A stretch of DNA of 64,000 nucleotides. It comes from Rehmannia glutinosa (lineage: Eukaryota > Streptophyta > Magnoliopsida > Lamiales > Orobanchaceae). Both the position numbers and the translations under genes were made by a program. Numbering within the stretch: position 1 is the first letter of the stretch; every line of letters starts with the position of its first letter. The stretch covers positions 372,021 to 436,020 of the forward strand of contig JABTTQ020000683.1 in the NCBI GenBank assembly GCA_016081115.2, in the 5' to 3' direction. A model generated the notes under the pieces. That model had not been told where the DNA came from. It saw only the letters and a list, made by a program, of their open reading frames with translations, and ran no database searches. This document shows positions 46,300-58,876 of the stretch, piece after piece.

Positions 46300-47510
46300 T
46301 AAGCGGATCAAAGCTTCTTCTTGAGTCACTTGAGTAGTCGAAACTTCACCGCTTTGCTCTCGAGTGTTGTCTCTCTTGACTTTGGGCCGTCTCGGCAATC
46401 TCTGCGGACCATCATTGCCTTTTTCTTCTCTTGTCTTCTTTCTCTCGAAGACCTTTCTTTCTTCTTCGTTTCGTACTTGTTGACTACGAGGATATGAGCG
46501 ATCAATGGCATAGTGACCTGGTTGTCTACAATTCCAACATAGATATTGACCTTTTGATCGACTCTTTCTATTCTTGAGTTGTCGGCCCTTTGATACTCAA
46601 CTTGTTGATGATCATTCTCTTGGTTGGCCTATCATCCCTTGATTTGGAGGGAGCCGAGTGTCTTACGGAGGATTCACCCTTTCCTCTCTTGTAGTTCTTG
46701 TTAAAGAACTTGTTAAATCTTTTAACCATCGGGCTATTTCTTACGGGTCAATTGCCTCTTTGACCTCACTCTCCTTCCGTCTTTGACAACTAGAAGTTTG
46801 TTTTGGGTACTGTTGTCTCTTCCTGGTCTTTCCTTCTTAGCTCAAACTCGTAGGCTTTGAGGTCCGAGAATAACTCATGATTGGATGTCTTTGATAGGTC
46901 CATGGAGTGTCTCAATGCCATGACCTTCATTTCCCATTCATTTGGAAGACTTTTTAGGATCTTCATACACATTTCCTTTTGTGTATATTCCTTTCCAAGT
47001 GTAGACAAAACTCATTTGTGATTTACGAACCGAGCATCCGGTTGATCCAGGGTTTTCTCCGAGATCATTTTAAAGTTCTCAAATTTTTGTACACCCATTT
47101 GATAGTTTGTTTTCTTTGATTTGCTCACGAGCCTTCACAAATCAATGTCGGTTTGTCCCAAATTTCCTTAGCGAGTTTTGCAAGATTTCACTTTATTGAA
47201 CATGGCTTTGTCAAGGTTTTGTAGAGAATATCCTTGGCTACATTGTCCAGGTTGTATCTTTTCTGTCATCATTTGTCCACTCGGTTCTTGGTTTTTCAAC
47301 CATGAGTAGTGCAGGTCTTTGTCATCTTCTTCCCCTTGTTTGCAACTCTTGTGCAATTTGTGTTCACCTTTAATATTTGCAGAGGCCCATCTTCTATCAC
47401 TATCCACATCTCATCATGTAATCTTTGATAGATGAGCTCGCATCACGAATTTTCCAATCATCAAATTCTTCAATAGTGAACATAGGAATGCGTGTTAGAT
47501 TTGCTTCCAT
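46300..47510 (-). pseudogene. Gag of the copia element
   Basis: It begins at the ATG at 47510 (MEANLTRIPMFTIEEFDDWK). The UBN2-type capsid part is best seen at 46790-47008 (KILKSLPNEWEMKVMALRHS, SDLKAYEFELRRK). The zinc knuckle CWNCRQPGHYAIDR near 46500-46550 has Arg where the last Cys should be. Stops and frameshifts break it. Confidence 0.85.
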
Positions 47511-47627
47511 GATAATAACTTTTAATGATAGAAAAGAGTTTTGAAAGATTAAGTACTAAAGCGGACTTTTGAAAAGATTGGAGATCTAGTTCAAGGTAAC
47601 CAGTGCGGAGGGTTCAATGAACCAACC

Positions 47628-47639
47628 GCTCCGATACCA
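47628..47639 (-). other. Primer binding site of the copia element (initiator tRNA-Met)
   Basis: The minus strand reads TGGTATCGGAGC two bases inside the 5' LTR. It matches TGGTATCAGAGC, the complement of the initiator tRNA-Met 3' end, at 11 of 12 bases. Confidence 0.85.
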
Positions 47640-47641
47640 CT

Positions 47642-49169
47642 TGTAGGTCCCAAGGGGTGTAAGTGTAAGGTTTAGAAGGGGGTTGAATAAACCTTACCAA
47701 ATTTTCGATTTAGGCCTTTTAAATCTACGAGTTCTACACAATTTGTGTCCTTGATGGACATCGAATTAGTCACTCAGTAGAGTTAATCTCTCTCATGAGA
47801 CTCAAATTTGAGTAGCATTAATAGAGTAACTCATTTGTTGGCTATAAATTGACTCATTTGTGGTTTTGTTTTATTGGAAGACTTAACACCCTTAAGTTTG
47901 ATTAAGCAAGTTTTTCAGACTTGATTTAGTACTTATAGATTATCAAATGGATAGCAAATTTATCGCAGATATAAGCAATTAAAAGTGCGAGAAATTTAAA
48001 TGTTGAAATGTAAATGACACAATAAAGTTTTTATAGAGGTTCGAAGATGGGGTAATTCTTCTACTCCTCTCTTCTCCAACTCCTGGAGGAATCCACTAAG
48101 TAATGATCAGTTTACAAAGTGGTAGCAGTCCGGATACAAGTCTTGATCACAATGAGCCGACTTGATCCTTTGGGACTCGATGCGGAGACGCCTTGATCAC
48201 TCGGTGGCTTCTCGACGACTCGCCTTCTTCACAGGCATTTGCTTTGCTACTCTGACTCACTTGCTCAAGCACTTTGGATTTGATCACGAAGCCCTCCAAA
48301 AGCTTAAGACTTGGTTCACCTTGAACCTTTCTACAATCCTACTTGGAATGTAGACCCCTTGTTTTCAGTATTTTCCTCTTCTTCGATTGAAGTTCTCTTT
48401 CCTTCACAAGGTAAGTGTTGGATTGATGTACTTGAGATGTAAGCTTGAGGATTGAGAATGTTTGATTATTGATAAGCTTGTATATCTCACGTGTGTCATT
48501 CATCCTCTTCTTTTTTTCAAACAAACTCCTCGGCCTTTTATAGTGAACTTTCAAAAATTTGCCCGTTGAAGAGATAGGCTCATTTTTGAAAATCACTTTG
48601 CGATCGTTGGTATGCGGTTCTTGGAATTGCCATTTCCTCGTATGAAATGTTTTATCACCTTTTCGAGTTCGACACGGTGTAGTGCTTCCCATTGGTTCAT
48701 TTCTTTTGCACGCTTCGGGGTGAGCACTCCAAGAAAGGTAGTATGGAGATATTACTTGTTTAAGTAAATCTCTTGATTTCTATGCAACGGTTCTTTTGAG
48801 TTATCTCGACTTGATTGCATTTCCTCGCTTTCCCAGGTGACTTAGAGTCACTTCCAATCATGGATGACTCTTCGTCACTTGACTTGAGACTTGGCTTCTC
48901 TTGAGTTGACTTGATCGATGTTCCCACTTGCATCTCACCGCTTCTTGATCGAGTTCTGTACGCTTTCTTCTTTGTTGTACTCGGTGTCTCACACAGAGTT
49001 TTCCTTCAAGCCTTGATTTGTCTTCTTGCAAGTTGGAGCGTAGGCGACTTAACTCGGCTTGGCCGGCTCTAATTGTTACAATACATTTCAAAGCAAGAAT
49101 TGGGAGCCAACTTTCTATTCTAAGTTTTACATGGCATTCATCAAAATCTAAACAATAGAATTCCTAACA
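47642..49169 (-). repeat. 5' LTR of the Sirevirus-type element
   Basis: The 1528-bp partner of 35165-36705 with the same TGTAGG and CCTAACA borders. Differences from the 3' copy are mostly gaps of one to eight bases. Confidence 0.93.
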
Positions 49170-49917
49170 CTTTTGAGTTGTCTAAAATATTAAAAATTAT
49201 ATGTTCACTTAATAATTTTCCACAACTACGTTAAATTAGAACAATGGAGACATTTGAAATTTGTATCAACAAATACTATACATGTACTTTAAAAAATAAA
49301 ATCAGAGTGTCATTTGATTTATCAATAACTATATCATTCTACTTAAATAATGATTACTTTGAAAAAAAGAAATGAATGAACAATTTTTGTTTGTTTGAGA
49401 TTAACAAATAAATATAGTCTAAATAATAAAACAAAACAAATAAATAGAATTATTTTTATGTAATTAATATTTAGTTATTTTATATACAACATTTATATCT
49501 ACAAAACCCGTATACATCTATATCTATCTTATTCCCAGAATTAATGTATAATACAAACTTGAATATATATAAATCTCATGTATCAATACTTAAATTTGAA
49601 TATATTTTTTGTTAATTTTGTATTATATATTATATTTATTTATATTTTTCTCAAATCGATTTTGGAATTTTAATTTTGTTCTCCTGATTTTATTGTATTA
49701 TTAGGACAGTGTAGTATACTTGTTTGAATATTTCATATTTGATAATTACCAGATATTTGGTTATACTTATCTAGCAATATATATTTATGATTTTTGTAAG
49801 AAATTAAATAAAATAATATATATTTTTGTGGGGAAAAATGATTTTACTAACTATTAAATTTAGATTAACATTATGGCTAAAATTCTAACAATTGTAAATT
49901 TGTGAAAATCTACGAAA
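49170..49917. other. Very AT-rich intergenic DNA
   Basis: Nothing recognised. Confidence 0.5.
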
Positions 49918-49927
49918 ACTCCATTTA

Positions 49928-51316
49928 GGAAAAACTGCTTTTTTGGTCCGTTAAGTTGGCTCGATTTCGTTTTTAGTCTTTTAATTTTTATGAGTTCCGT
50001 TTGGCAAATATTAACTTTTCTAAACCTGCACATTTAGTCCGATTTCAAAATTTTGGGGATATCTTATCCCTAAAATGCTGAGTTGGGCCACTTTTCCATG
50101 AAATGACTATTTTGCCCTTTTTTGGAGGAAAACTTGGGAAAAACCAAAAGAAAAAGAAAATAATGTACGTTTTTATTTTTCTAGTTTTCCTTAATTTTTA
50201 TTTAAAGTTGAAAAATATAAAATATATGTTCGACAAATTTTGTTTAATTTAATTTAAAGAAAATAATATGAACATATATTTAATATTTTCAACTGTAAAT
50301 AAAATTAAAAAAATAAAAAATAGAAAAAAATGTATTTACAATTTTGAACTATATATAAAATAAAAAAAATTAGAAAACAAAAAAAAACATTTATATCCAT
50401 AATTTTCAACCATAAATCAAAATTAAAGAAGAATAGAAAACCAAAAAAAAAAAAGAAAAATATAGACTTACAATTTTCTACTATAAATTGAAATTAAAGA
50501 AAAAATAGAAAACAACAAAATAGGAAAAAAATATATATGTACAATTTTCTACTGGAAATAAAAATTTAAAAAAAATAGAAAACAAAAAAATGGAAAACCA
50601 AAAAATAAAAGAAAATAAATTTCTTTTATTTCTGTTTTCTATTTTTATTTAATTTTTAATTAATGTTGAAAAATATAAAAATATATGTTGGACTATTTTA
50701 TTTAATTTAATATAAATTTTTTTATTTTTATTATTTAATTAATTATTATTTTTCTATTTTTTCTTTAATTTTAATTTAGAGTTGAAAATTATAGATATAT
50801 ATGTTTTTTTTGTTTTCTATTTTTTTAATTTTTATATATAGTTGAAAATTGTAAATACATGTTTTTTATTTTTTTCGTTTTCTTTTTTTTTTTAAATTTA
50901 TTTACTGTTGAAAATTATGAATATATGCTCAGATTACTTTATTTAAATTAAATTAAAAAAAGTCGAACATATATTTTAATTTGTCAACTTTATATAAAAT
51001 TATAAATATATGTTCATATTTTTTCTTTACTTCAATTTAATCTTATATTTATTTTTGTTATTTAATTTTATTGAAATATTAAACAAGTCATGTGATATAC
51101 ACATGACCAAAGTTTCCCTCTAAAAAAGGGGCAAAATAGTCATTTCATGGAAAAGTGGCTCAAATCAGCATTTTAGGGATAAGATATCCTCGAAATTTTG
51201 AAATCGAACTAAATGTGCAGGTTTAGAAAAGTTAGTATTTGTCAAACAACCCATAAAAATTAAAGGACTAAAAGCAAAATCGAGCCAATTTAACGGACCA
51301 AAAAAGTAATTTTCCC
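49928..51316. mobile_element. Mutator-like element with about 200-bp inverted repeats, 1.39 kb
   Basis: ACTCCATTTA flanks both sides perfectly (49918-49927 and 51317-51326). The left arm begins GGAAAAACTGCTTTTTTGG and the right in reverse GGGAAAATTACTTTTTTGG. The arms stay similar for about 200 bp (GTCCGTTAA, GCACATTTAGT, AAATGACTATTTTGCCC). The middle (about 50140-51060) is nearly pure AT and made of about 75-bp units such as AGTTGAAAATTATAGATATA in both directions. It has no gene. Long arms and a 9-10 bp duplication fit Mutator-like elements. Confidence 0.87.
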
Positions 51317-51326
51317 ACTCCATTTA

Positions 51327-52260
51327 CTATAAATAATAAATTTTAATTATTTAAATTAAGAAAGTACAGATTTTGCATTTTTTTACATTAATCCTTAGAA
51401 TTTACGAAATCATCCTACGGTAAAAAATAGATTTACTGAAAATAGGGAATTATAATTTTTATAACTTGGAAAGTATGATGTATTAAATAATTTAATATTT
51501 TTACATCACAGATTTCATTTATTTAAACAGTCTTAGATTTTATTTGATAATTTTTAAATTCTAAGAATAATTGTAGATGTAATTTGATTTATTGTAAATT
51601 TATCCTATTATTTATATTTTTGTTATAGTAACTTTTAGATTTTATCAGATAATTTTAAGACTTATCAAATAAGTTTTAGATTTAATTGATAATTTTAAGG
51701 CTTTATTTCATATGTTTTAATGTTTATATAATTTTGTGAATTCTTGGATAATTCTTTGATTTTTTGATTATTTTATAGAGTTTATATGCTTTTTTTTAAT
51801 TTTTAATTTATTTTGTATTTTAAGTTTTTAATTTTTATTGGTTAGTTTTTAAAATACTATGTAGATTTATTATGATTATTAAATAATTTTTAAATTATAA
51901 AGTATGAGAAAATGGGAAAGATTGAGTTTTTAAATTAAGAAAGTATAAAAATAGTTGTCAAAATAATTTTACTTTAATAGTTAGAGCTTACTAAATTGCG
52001 CTTACAGTGAAAATCGATTTACTGAAAATAAGAAATTATATTTTTTAAAATTTGGAAGGTTTGATTCAGTTATCAAAATAATATTACCTTAATCATTAAA
52101 ATTTATCCAAAAACTTAGCATTTTTATTGCAAGTTGTTGAGAGAATTAAATTACTATTCTTTATTACTCAATAATTTTTATTAATAATTAAATCTTTTCT
52201 AGATTTAGAAAGGTGAAATGGGTGGGAAAATTTTCATACTACTATTTACAAGTGACTCTT
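51327..52260. other. Very AT-rich intergenic DNA
   Basis: Nothing recognised apart from A/T-rich low-complexity sequence. Confidence 0.5.
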
Positions 52261-52646
52261 ATATATATAGGGAAAGGGTTATATGAGACCATCTCATCCG
52301 GTTAGTTCATAGGGACCAATCCTAGCCTGTATTTATGTTTTCCAAGGGTTGTGATTTAAGTTTAAATTACAAATTACAAGTTGTTAATTAAACAAAAGGG
52401 TAAATTAGTCATTCTCCAACATAGCCCAATATATTCATCAGCTAATTCAGAGATCACGCAATCCTTCCAAATCTCGTAGCAAATTCAACGTGAGCAATCC
52501 TCCTCCTTCTTATACTGTGAGAAATCATTCCTCATTCTTCTTCAATGCACCACTGTGTGAATAAATTGCAGATAATTCGCCATAGTTGCTAGAGCTCGAC
52601 TACAGTTCGAAGGTTGCTTATGAAGATGTAATTTGTTGCTTGTATA

Positions 52647-53250
52647 CAGGGGCGTAGCCAGGATTTCCGACCAGTGCGGTCGGAAATTTTATCATTTTGG
52701 CATAGCGTTTCTTGGGTCGAAATTTGAATAAATAGAAAATAAAAAATATTGTAATAAAAATAAGCAAGTCGTACCTTACAACAAATATACTCTTCAAATT
52801 TGATCTCTCAAACCATTAAAATCATTACTTATTTATTTCTTATTATCAAAAATAAAAATTTAGAATGCTTCTGAATCTCTATGTTTAGAAAAAAAAAGAG
52901 AGATGCAAGAACAAAGAGATAAAAATATATTCAATTGTATTCATTGATTGTGATGGTGACTAGTGGGTTTTCAACAAGTACATGCATTAGTCCCATAGGT
53001 ACAGTTAGCTGTCTTATATATATATTTAAATTAATTGCAGTTAGCTTTTTGTCCCCTTAGTAAAACAATAAAATTGTTAAAATATGTTTTCTCAAGGACC
53101 GGCTTTATCTCACCTCACGTGAGTGCGGGCATTTGCCATTGAATGGACATAAAATAACTTTTTTTTTTTTTAATATAATAAATTTTGCTTGGCCAGCCTA
53201 ATTGAGTGCGGTCCATGGACCGCACTCGGCCTATACTGGCTCCGTCTATG
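52647..53250. mobile_element. Non-autonomous hAT element nested in element A, 604 bp
   Basis: CTTGTATA flanks both sides exactly (52639-52646 and 53251-53258). The left end CAGGGGCGTAGCC and the right end in reverse CATAGACGGAGCC match at nine of 13 bases. GTGCGGTC words sit near both ends. No transposase. Confidence 0.87.
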
Positions 53251-53289
53251 CTTGTATAGATGTGTCATGGTGCTTTTATATACCATTAA

Positions 53290-53770
53290 TTACATAAGCA
53301 AGTCATAAGCAACCAAACCATACTATACAAGCAAAAAGCATATACTACATAAGCAACGAATATACACTATGTATACACCACTGATACATTAACTACATAA
53401 GCAAGTCATAGCAACAAACCCATACTACATAAGCAACGAGCCTATACTACATAAGCAACGAATATACACTATGTATGCACCACGAATACATTAACTACAT
53501 AAGCAAGTCATAACCAACAAATCCATACTACATAAGCAACAAATATACACTATGTATGCACCACAGATACAAACACAAAATATACAACAAATACACACTA
53601 ATACATTACATATACAACACAAAATACATTAACTACATAAGCAAGTAATAAGCAACAACCCTATACTACATAAACAACAAATACACACTACATATGCAAC
53701 ACATATATGATTATATTACGCATGCAATATGCTTATACTACACATACAATATGATTATATTACATAATCG
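53290..53770. repeat. Imperfect tandem repeats in element A
   Basis: Words such as ACTACATAAGCAAGTCATA, CATACTACATAAGCAACGA and TACACTATGTATGCACCAC recur about ten times. Similar ACTAAGTATACA and ACTAAATATGCA arrays fill elements B and C. Confidence 0.8.
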
Positions 53771-54683
53771 ATTAGCAACAAAATACTGTTTGGAGAAAAA
53801 AAAAACCGTGAATATGAGGGATATGGGTTACTCAAAAAACTGAAAGCACGTGTCGCGTGAAAGGGGGAAGGAAATTGAACATAATCTCAATAACTGATTC
53901 TATATTGTAAAATGACCATCCTATCCTTCTTAGTTGTTCAAATAAAAAAATATATAAAATTCTCCTAAAAATCTGGACCACCCAAAAATGTTAATCTATG
54001 GTTAGGATTAGGTCCTATGAAGTCACCCCAAATGGGAGGACCCATTGGATCCATATCCTATATAAATATAGATTTTGAGAATGAACCAGTAGGGTTGAAT
54101 CAAGTCTCCCGCTCTAGGAGCGCCTTTTCTCACTGTTTTGTGGGGAGCCCTAAGTTCCATGGTTGTGGACCTGCATCTAACCCTAATCCCTCTTTGTAGC
54201 TGCCTTCTCTAGTTTGGTCTTTTGTTCTGTTTTACTATGTGTTTTTGGTCTTCGGTTGTTTGATTTTGTGGTTGGTGGGTAGAAGTTGCTTTTGTTCTTT
54301 TTATGGTGCATTTATTCATGGATTTATTACCCCATTAATGCATTTGTATCTCAGAGTTATGTTGATTTATCACTTTAATATGCCTGTTGACTTGGATTTT
54401 ATATATCACGTGTAGTGCTTGACTGATTCCTTGGCCTTTTGGCATCTCTCTTTTAGTTTTTTCTTAGTTCCATTTTCTTTTGTTGCTTTTTTCGGCTTTA
54501 TTTTTATATTCTTCTTTTTTTTTCGGTTGACTCTCTTTCTCTCTATTCGAGTTCTTTTTTTTTCTCTTTGTTTTTATTGTTCTATTGCCTTTCTTACTGT
54601 GTTTTCTTTTATTTGATCTTTGTGAGCTCTAGGTGGTCAGTATCAGCTTGAAAGACTCAGATCAGGATAGTGGGTTGTGCATA

Positions 54684-56133
54684 ATGGAGCAAGATATTGT
54701 GCAGAGGCTCGAGCGATTTATGCTTTCGTCGGAAGAATAGGGTGGTATTGCGGTGGAAGAAACATATATAGCAAGTAGTTTAGAGGAATGCGCTCGGAGT
54801 CTCTTGGGTAAAGTTTTTGGGTTTAAAAAAGTTAACTACACAGGGTTACGTAATACCCTTATATCCATCTGGCATACCTAAGAAGCTTTTATTATCAGAG
54901 AACTGGGAAACAACTTATTCCAGGATAAGGTCAAGATTATCAAGGGGAACCAGTGGTCTTTTGAGAATCAATATTTAATCTTGAAAGAATGGCCGGAAAT
55001 TACAGATGTGCACAAAGTGTTGTTTTTCAGAGTCGACATATGGGTTCAAGTTTGGAATCTATCGTTCCAATGGGTGACAGTCGAACTTGGGATTAAAATT
55101 GGAAAAATGTTCCCTATCCATGATGTTATTATCCCTGACTTTGGAAGCGCGAGAGGTAGACTGCTTAAAATGCTGGTAGCCATGGATCTTGAGAAACCTC
55201 TTCCAAGAGGGACATTTATTAATATGAACGAGAATTCCCAGTGGATCGACTTTAAGTACGAAAATCTTCTGGGGTTTTGCTTTTACTTTGGATTTGTGGG
55301 ACATCTCGGAAAGATGTGTGATTGAAAAAAGGACGATTTTGCGGGAGGAATGGTGAGTAATGGGCAATTTGGTGACTGGTTGAGGACTAGTGATTTGTAT
55401 GGTAATATCAGACAAGGAAAACTTGGTAAGCTGGAGTCGGAACATTATAGGCAAACTGAGAGACGGCCCAAAAAATCGACAACAGTTTTTGGTGAGCTTC
55501 TTCAGTCAACCGTAGAAAAAGGTCCTTCCGGGAATGTGATTTCTGAACCCGATAAGGAACAAATGGGTGCTGATACTATTTTCACAAAAATTGATCCTCC
55601 TCCTAGGCCAAGCTTGGAGAGGAATGTAGAGCTGCTCAAATCTCAGGAGACATCTAATCAAATTTGTGAAGTGGTGTAAGCAATCTATTGTCTTTAATGA
55701 ATGGCAAGATATGTCTATAGATGATCAAAAAGTGGATATGGTTCAACCTTTGAGTGGGGCTTTTGAGATGGGCTGTGATAATAATTTGACTAGGTCTACA
55801 ATCGCAAGGACCCCTTTGAAAGAAATACAGAAGGATTTAATTCAGCCAATTATGGGTACTAAGAAGATTACCTTTAGGAAAAATCTGAGAAGACAGGGGA
55901 AGGAAAATGTGTTGCAGAGTAATGAAAATGACACTGGAATGTTGAATGCGTTGAAAGGCAAAAAACGGGGCCTTATGTTAGTGGATGAAGAAGAGCTGCA
56001 AGTTTGTAATGAATCCAAAAAATGTAAACTCAGTTATGCGTGTATGGAGGCAGAAGCAATGACGGATAAGGTGGGGGTAGTCAGCCTAGAGTGGCCCCAA
56101 AGTGATCAAGATAGTGACCTGGTGGAATTGTAG
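54684..56133 (+). pseudogene. LINE ORF1 (nucleic-acid-binding Gag-like protein)
   Basis: The ATG at 54684 opens a frame with stops at about 54738 and 55323. The DUF4283-like middle is at 54981-55325 (WPEITDVHKVLFFRVDIWVQ, LPRGTFINMN). The zinc knuckle FCFYFGFVGHLGKMC has Phe where the second Cys is expected. The tail 55350-55679 is in the same frame, and 55666-56133 continues one base off. It would bind LINE RNA. Confidence 0.8.
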
Positions 56134-57447
56134 AGGTTTGGGAGGACCCTCTACAATTTCACAGCTGAAGGAGTCGTTAAGGCTCCAAATCACTGATCTT
56201 TGCTTTCTGAGTGAAACTAGAAAAAGAAAGCATTCATTTCTACCGTGTGTAGGTCCTTAAAAGTGGGGGACAAATGGATTTGTATGGATCCAGTGGGAAG
56301 GAGTGGAGGTATGTTTCTTTGTTGGTCTCAGAGAGTGGTGATTAAAAATATTAAGAGTTCTTTGTTTTGTTTTGAGGTGGAATGTGATGTAGGTGATAAT
56401 TCTGAGTCAATGTGGTATATTTTTCTTTATGCCAACACAAATAGAAAGGTCAGACTGTCTCAATGGGATTATTTGCTTCAAGCTAAAGCAAGTTGGGGTA
56501 GTAAATGGATTTTGGGGGGTGGTTTTAATGACATCACATGTCATGAGGAGAAGAAGGGTGGGATTAGAAGACATGATTCTAGTTTCAAAGAGTTTCGTGA
56601 TTTCATTGAGGGAATGGGTATGGGCGGGATTGCTTTCAAGGGTTATCCTTACACGTGGTTCAACAATAGAGAGGGGGAGAATAATGTGCAATAAAGGCTG
56701 GATAGGGTGTTCGGATCCCCAGATTGGATGGTCACCTTCCCAAATGCATGTGTGTCTCATATTGGTAAACAATCATCGGATCATAGTTTGTTGTTACTTA
56801 CTCCATCCCCTGAATTTAACTCCCAAAAGAAGCGTTTCTTCTTTGATAAAAGATGCACTCGTATCCAGGGAATTGATCAAGTTGTTGACTTGGCTTGGAA
56901 CATATCTACAGTTGGTACACCCATGTATCAAATCCAATGCAAAATCAAAAAATATAGAGTGGCCTTGCTGAAATGGAGTTGTTTGCAGAAAATCGATTCG
57001 GCAAAAATGATTGAAATCATCAAGGATAGAATGTCTATTTTATTTAAGGATGGGAGTCAGCGAAACTAGGTTGAATGGACTTCTTTGAAGTTTAAGTTGA
57101 AATCTGCTTATTGTGAGGAGGATAAATTTTGGAGTTAGAAATCTAGAAATTTGTGGCTTAAAGATGGAGACAAAAACTCCAATTTTTTTCATGCTTGTAC
57201 AAATAAGAGAAGAAAAAAGAATTGTATTTATAGGCTTGTGTGCAGAGATGGGAAAGTCTATGAGAATTTGTCTAAGGTTCAAACGAAAGTTGAATCAGCT
57301 TTCCTGGAGTTGTCCTCCTCATCAAATCCCCCTGTTGACCCTGCTATTTTTGAAGGAATCCCACTATCCATATCTGAGGCTATGAATCTGGAACTTACTG
57401 AACCAATAGAGGATGCTGACATCAAATCGGCTTTGTTTGAATTTTAA
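56123..57447 (+). pseudogene. LINE ORF2, endonuclease and linker
   Basis: It opens with WNCRGLGGPSTI (56123), the usual first motif of the apurinic-type endonuclease, then LSETRK. Later come WILGGGFNDI, where the normal GGDFN has lost the Asp, YTWFNNR, RLDRVFGSPDW and SSDHSLLLL (catalytic His motif). Stops lie at 56693 and 57067 and frameshifts near 56230. The enzyme nicks target DNA; this copy lacks a key residue. Confidence 0.85.
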
Positions 57448-58638
57448 CCCCTCTAAAGCCCCAGGGCTGGATGGTATGACTCCTCTATTCTTTCAACGCT
57501 TCTGGAATCTTATTGCTTCTGATGTTTGTATGGATGTTCGGAACTTTTTTTGCTATGCAAAACTGCCCAAATCTCTTGATCACACTTTAATTACCTTAAT
57601 TCCCAAAGTAAAAATCCCTCTTCAATTTCTCATTATAGACCCATTAGTCTTTGTAATGTGGTCTATAAAATCATTTCCAAAATTATTTCTAACAGGATGA
57701 AAGTTGTGTTGCATAAGTGTATTAGTGTGAATCAATTAGCTTTTATTTCGGGGAGGCAAATCCTTGATAATGTGGTAATTACTCATTGAGTGCATCCATT
57801 ATCTTAATGATCTTAGGAAGGGTAAAAAAATCTTTTTGCCCTCAAACTGAATATGGCTAAGGCATAGTTGAGTGGCATTTTCTTGCTTATATCCTTCTTA
57901 AAATGGGCTTTGATTTAGTGTTTGTGAAGTGGATTTTCTCATGCATTAGTTCTTCGTCTTTCTCTTTTAACATCAATGGTAATGTGTGTGGTTTTATCTC
58001 TCCTCTAGAGAGGAATTACGGGGAGACCCCTATCTCCCCGCCTCTTTATCATTCTTTTTGAGGCTTTGTCTTGTCTCCTTCATAAGGCATGTGTGTCTAG
58101 GAACCTTCTGTGGTCTTAAAGCGTGTAGGGGTTGTCCCATAATTACCCATTTGTTTTTGCGAGATGATCTATTTTGTTTTGTGAAGTGACATTGTGCAAG
58201 CTAACTTTTTGAAGAACATCCTTGATTGTTATTGTAGGGCCTCTGTTCAATCTATGAATGCGGATAAGTCTTCTATTCATTTAGCAAGAACACTAGCTCA
58301 TCTGTGAAACAAGATATCATTATGTGTTTGATGGGGTTAAGATGCGGAATCGTGCCAAATACTTAGTGCTCCTTATGATGATTGGTAGGTCTAAAATTGA
58401 AACCTTCAAATTTGTTGTTGAGACAGTCCAAAATAGAATCTGCAATTGGAAATCCAAATTTTTGAGTCCTTCTGGGAAAAACACTCTCATTAAAGTTGTG
58501 CTTAATGCTTTGCCAACTTATGATATGTCATGTTTTAAAATCCCTCAAGGTATTTGTAAGTCGATTAATCAAATTACACCTAACTTTTGGTGGGGATCCA
58601 ATTCAGAAGGTGGTAATAAAATTCATTGGTTTAATTGA
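57413..58638 (+). pseudogene. LINE ORF2, reverse transcriptase
   Basis: Segments seen: FNPSKAPGLDGMTPLFFQRF, LITLIPKVK, RPISLCNVVYKIISKIISNR, QLAFISGRQILDNVVITH, a damaged GDPLSP-like region (TGRPLSPRLFIILFEALS) and THLFLRDDLFCF, where FADD should stand. SPSGKNTLIKVVLNALPTYD follows. A section between RT motifs is missing or scrambled near 57800-57950. It would prime cDNA on the nicked target. Confidence 0.85.
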
Positions 58639-58876
58639 GATAAAATGTGTCTTGACAGGGAGGGGGTGGTTTGGGTTTTCAGTATATTCAGGATTTTAAT
58701 GATGCTTTAATTGCTAAACAAATTTGGAGGCTTATCACTCAACCCATCTCCTTCTTGCTAAAATTCTGAGAGCGAAGTACTTTGCTCACGGTGGTCAGAT
58801 GTCTGTGACAGCTAAGAGTTCAGATTCTTGGTTGTGAAAAAGTTGGTTAAAAGCTAGATACGTTATCACAAAAGAT

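Larger units (their letters stand above)
35165..49169 (-). mobile_element. Ty1/copia retrotransposon of Sirevirus type, 14.0 kb, coding-dead
   Basis: Two LTRs of about 1.5 kb enclose, in descending coordinates, primer site, gag, protease, integrase, reverse transcriptase, RNase H and a long envelope-like region. Integrase before RT is the copia order. The great length, large LTRs and extra frame after pol suggest the Sirevirus (SIRE1/Maximus) lineage. The flanks TTTTT and CTTTT match at four of five bases. Every gene has stops and small deletions. Confidence 0.93.
52270..54058. mobile_element. Foldback-like element A of a local family, with nested hAT
   Basis: The left end is GGGAAAGGGTTATATGAGAC and the right end in reverse GGATATGGATCCAATGGGTC; similarity continues through CATAGGACC(A/T)AATCCTA. 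Both borders lie in TA-rich DNA (ATATATATA and TATATAAAT), so the duplication is hard to read. Inside are imperfect repeats of CTACATAAGCAA(G/C) and CACTATGTATAC words (53290-53770). It shares its end design with elements B and C. Confidence 0.65.

Noticed and set aside
48858..49091. 77-codon minus-strand frame in the copia LTR
   Set aside because: It lies in the LTR, has no counterpart of the same length in the other LTR, and matches no family.
54419..54616. 65-codon Phe-rich frame
   Set aside because: It is T-rich low-complexity sequence in the LINE 5' UTR; hydrophobic runs follow from base composition.
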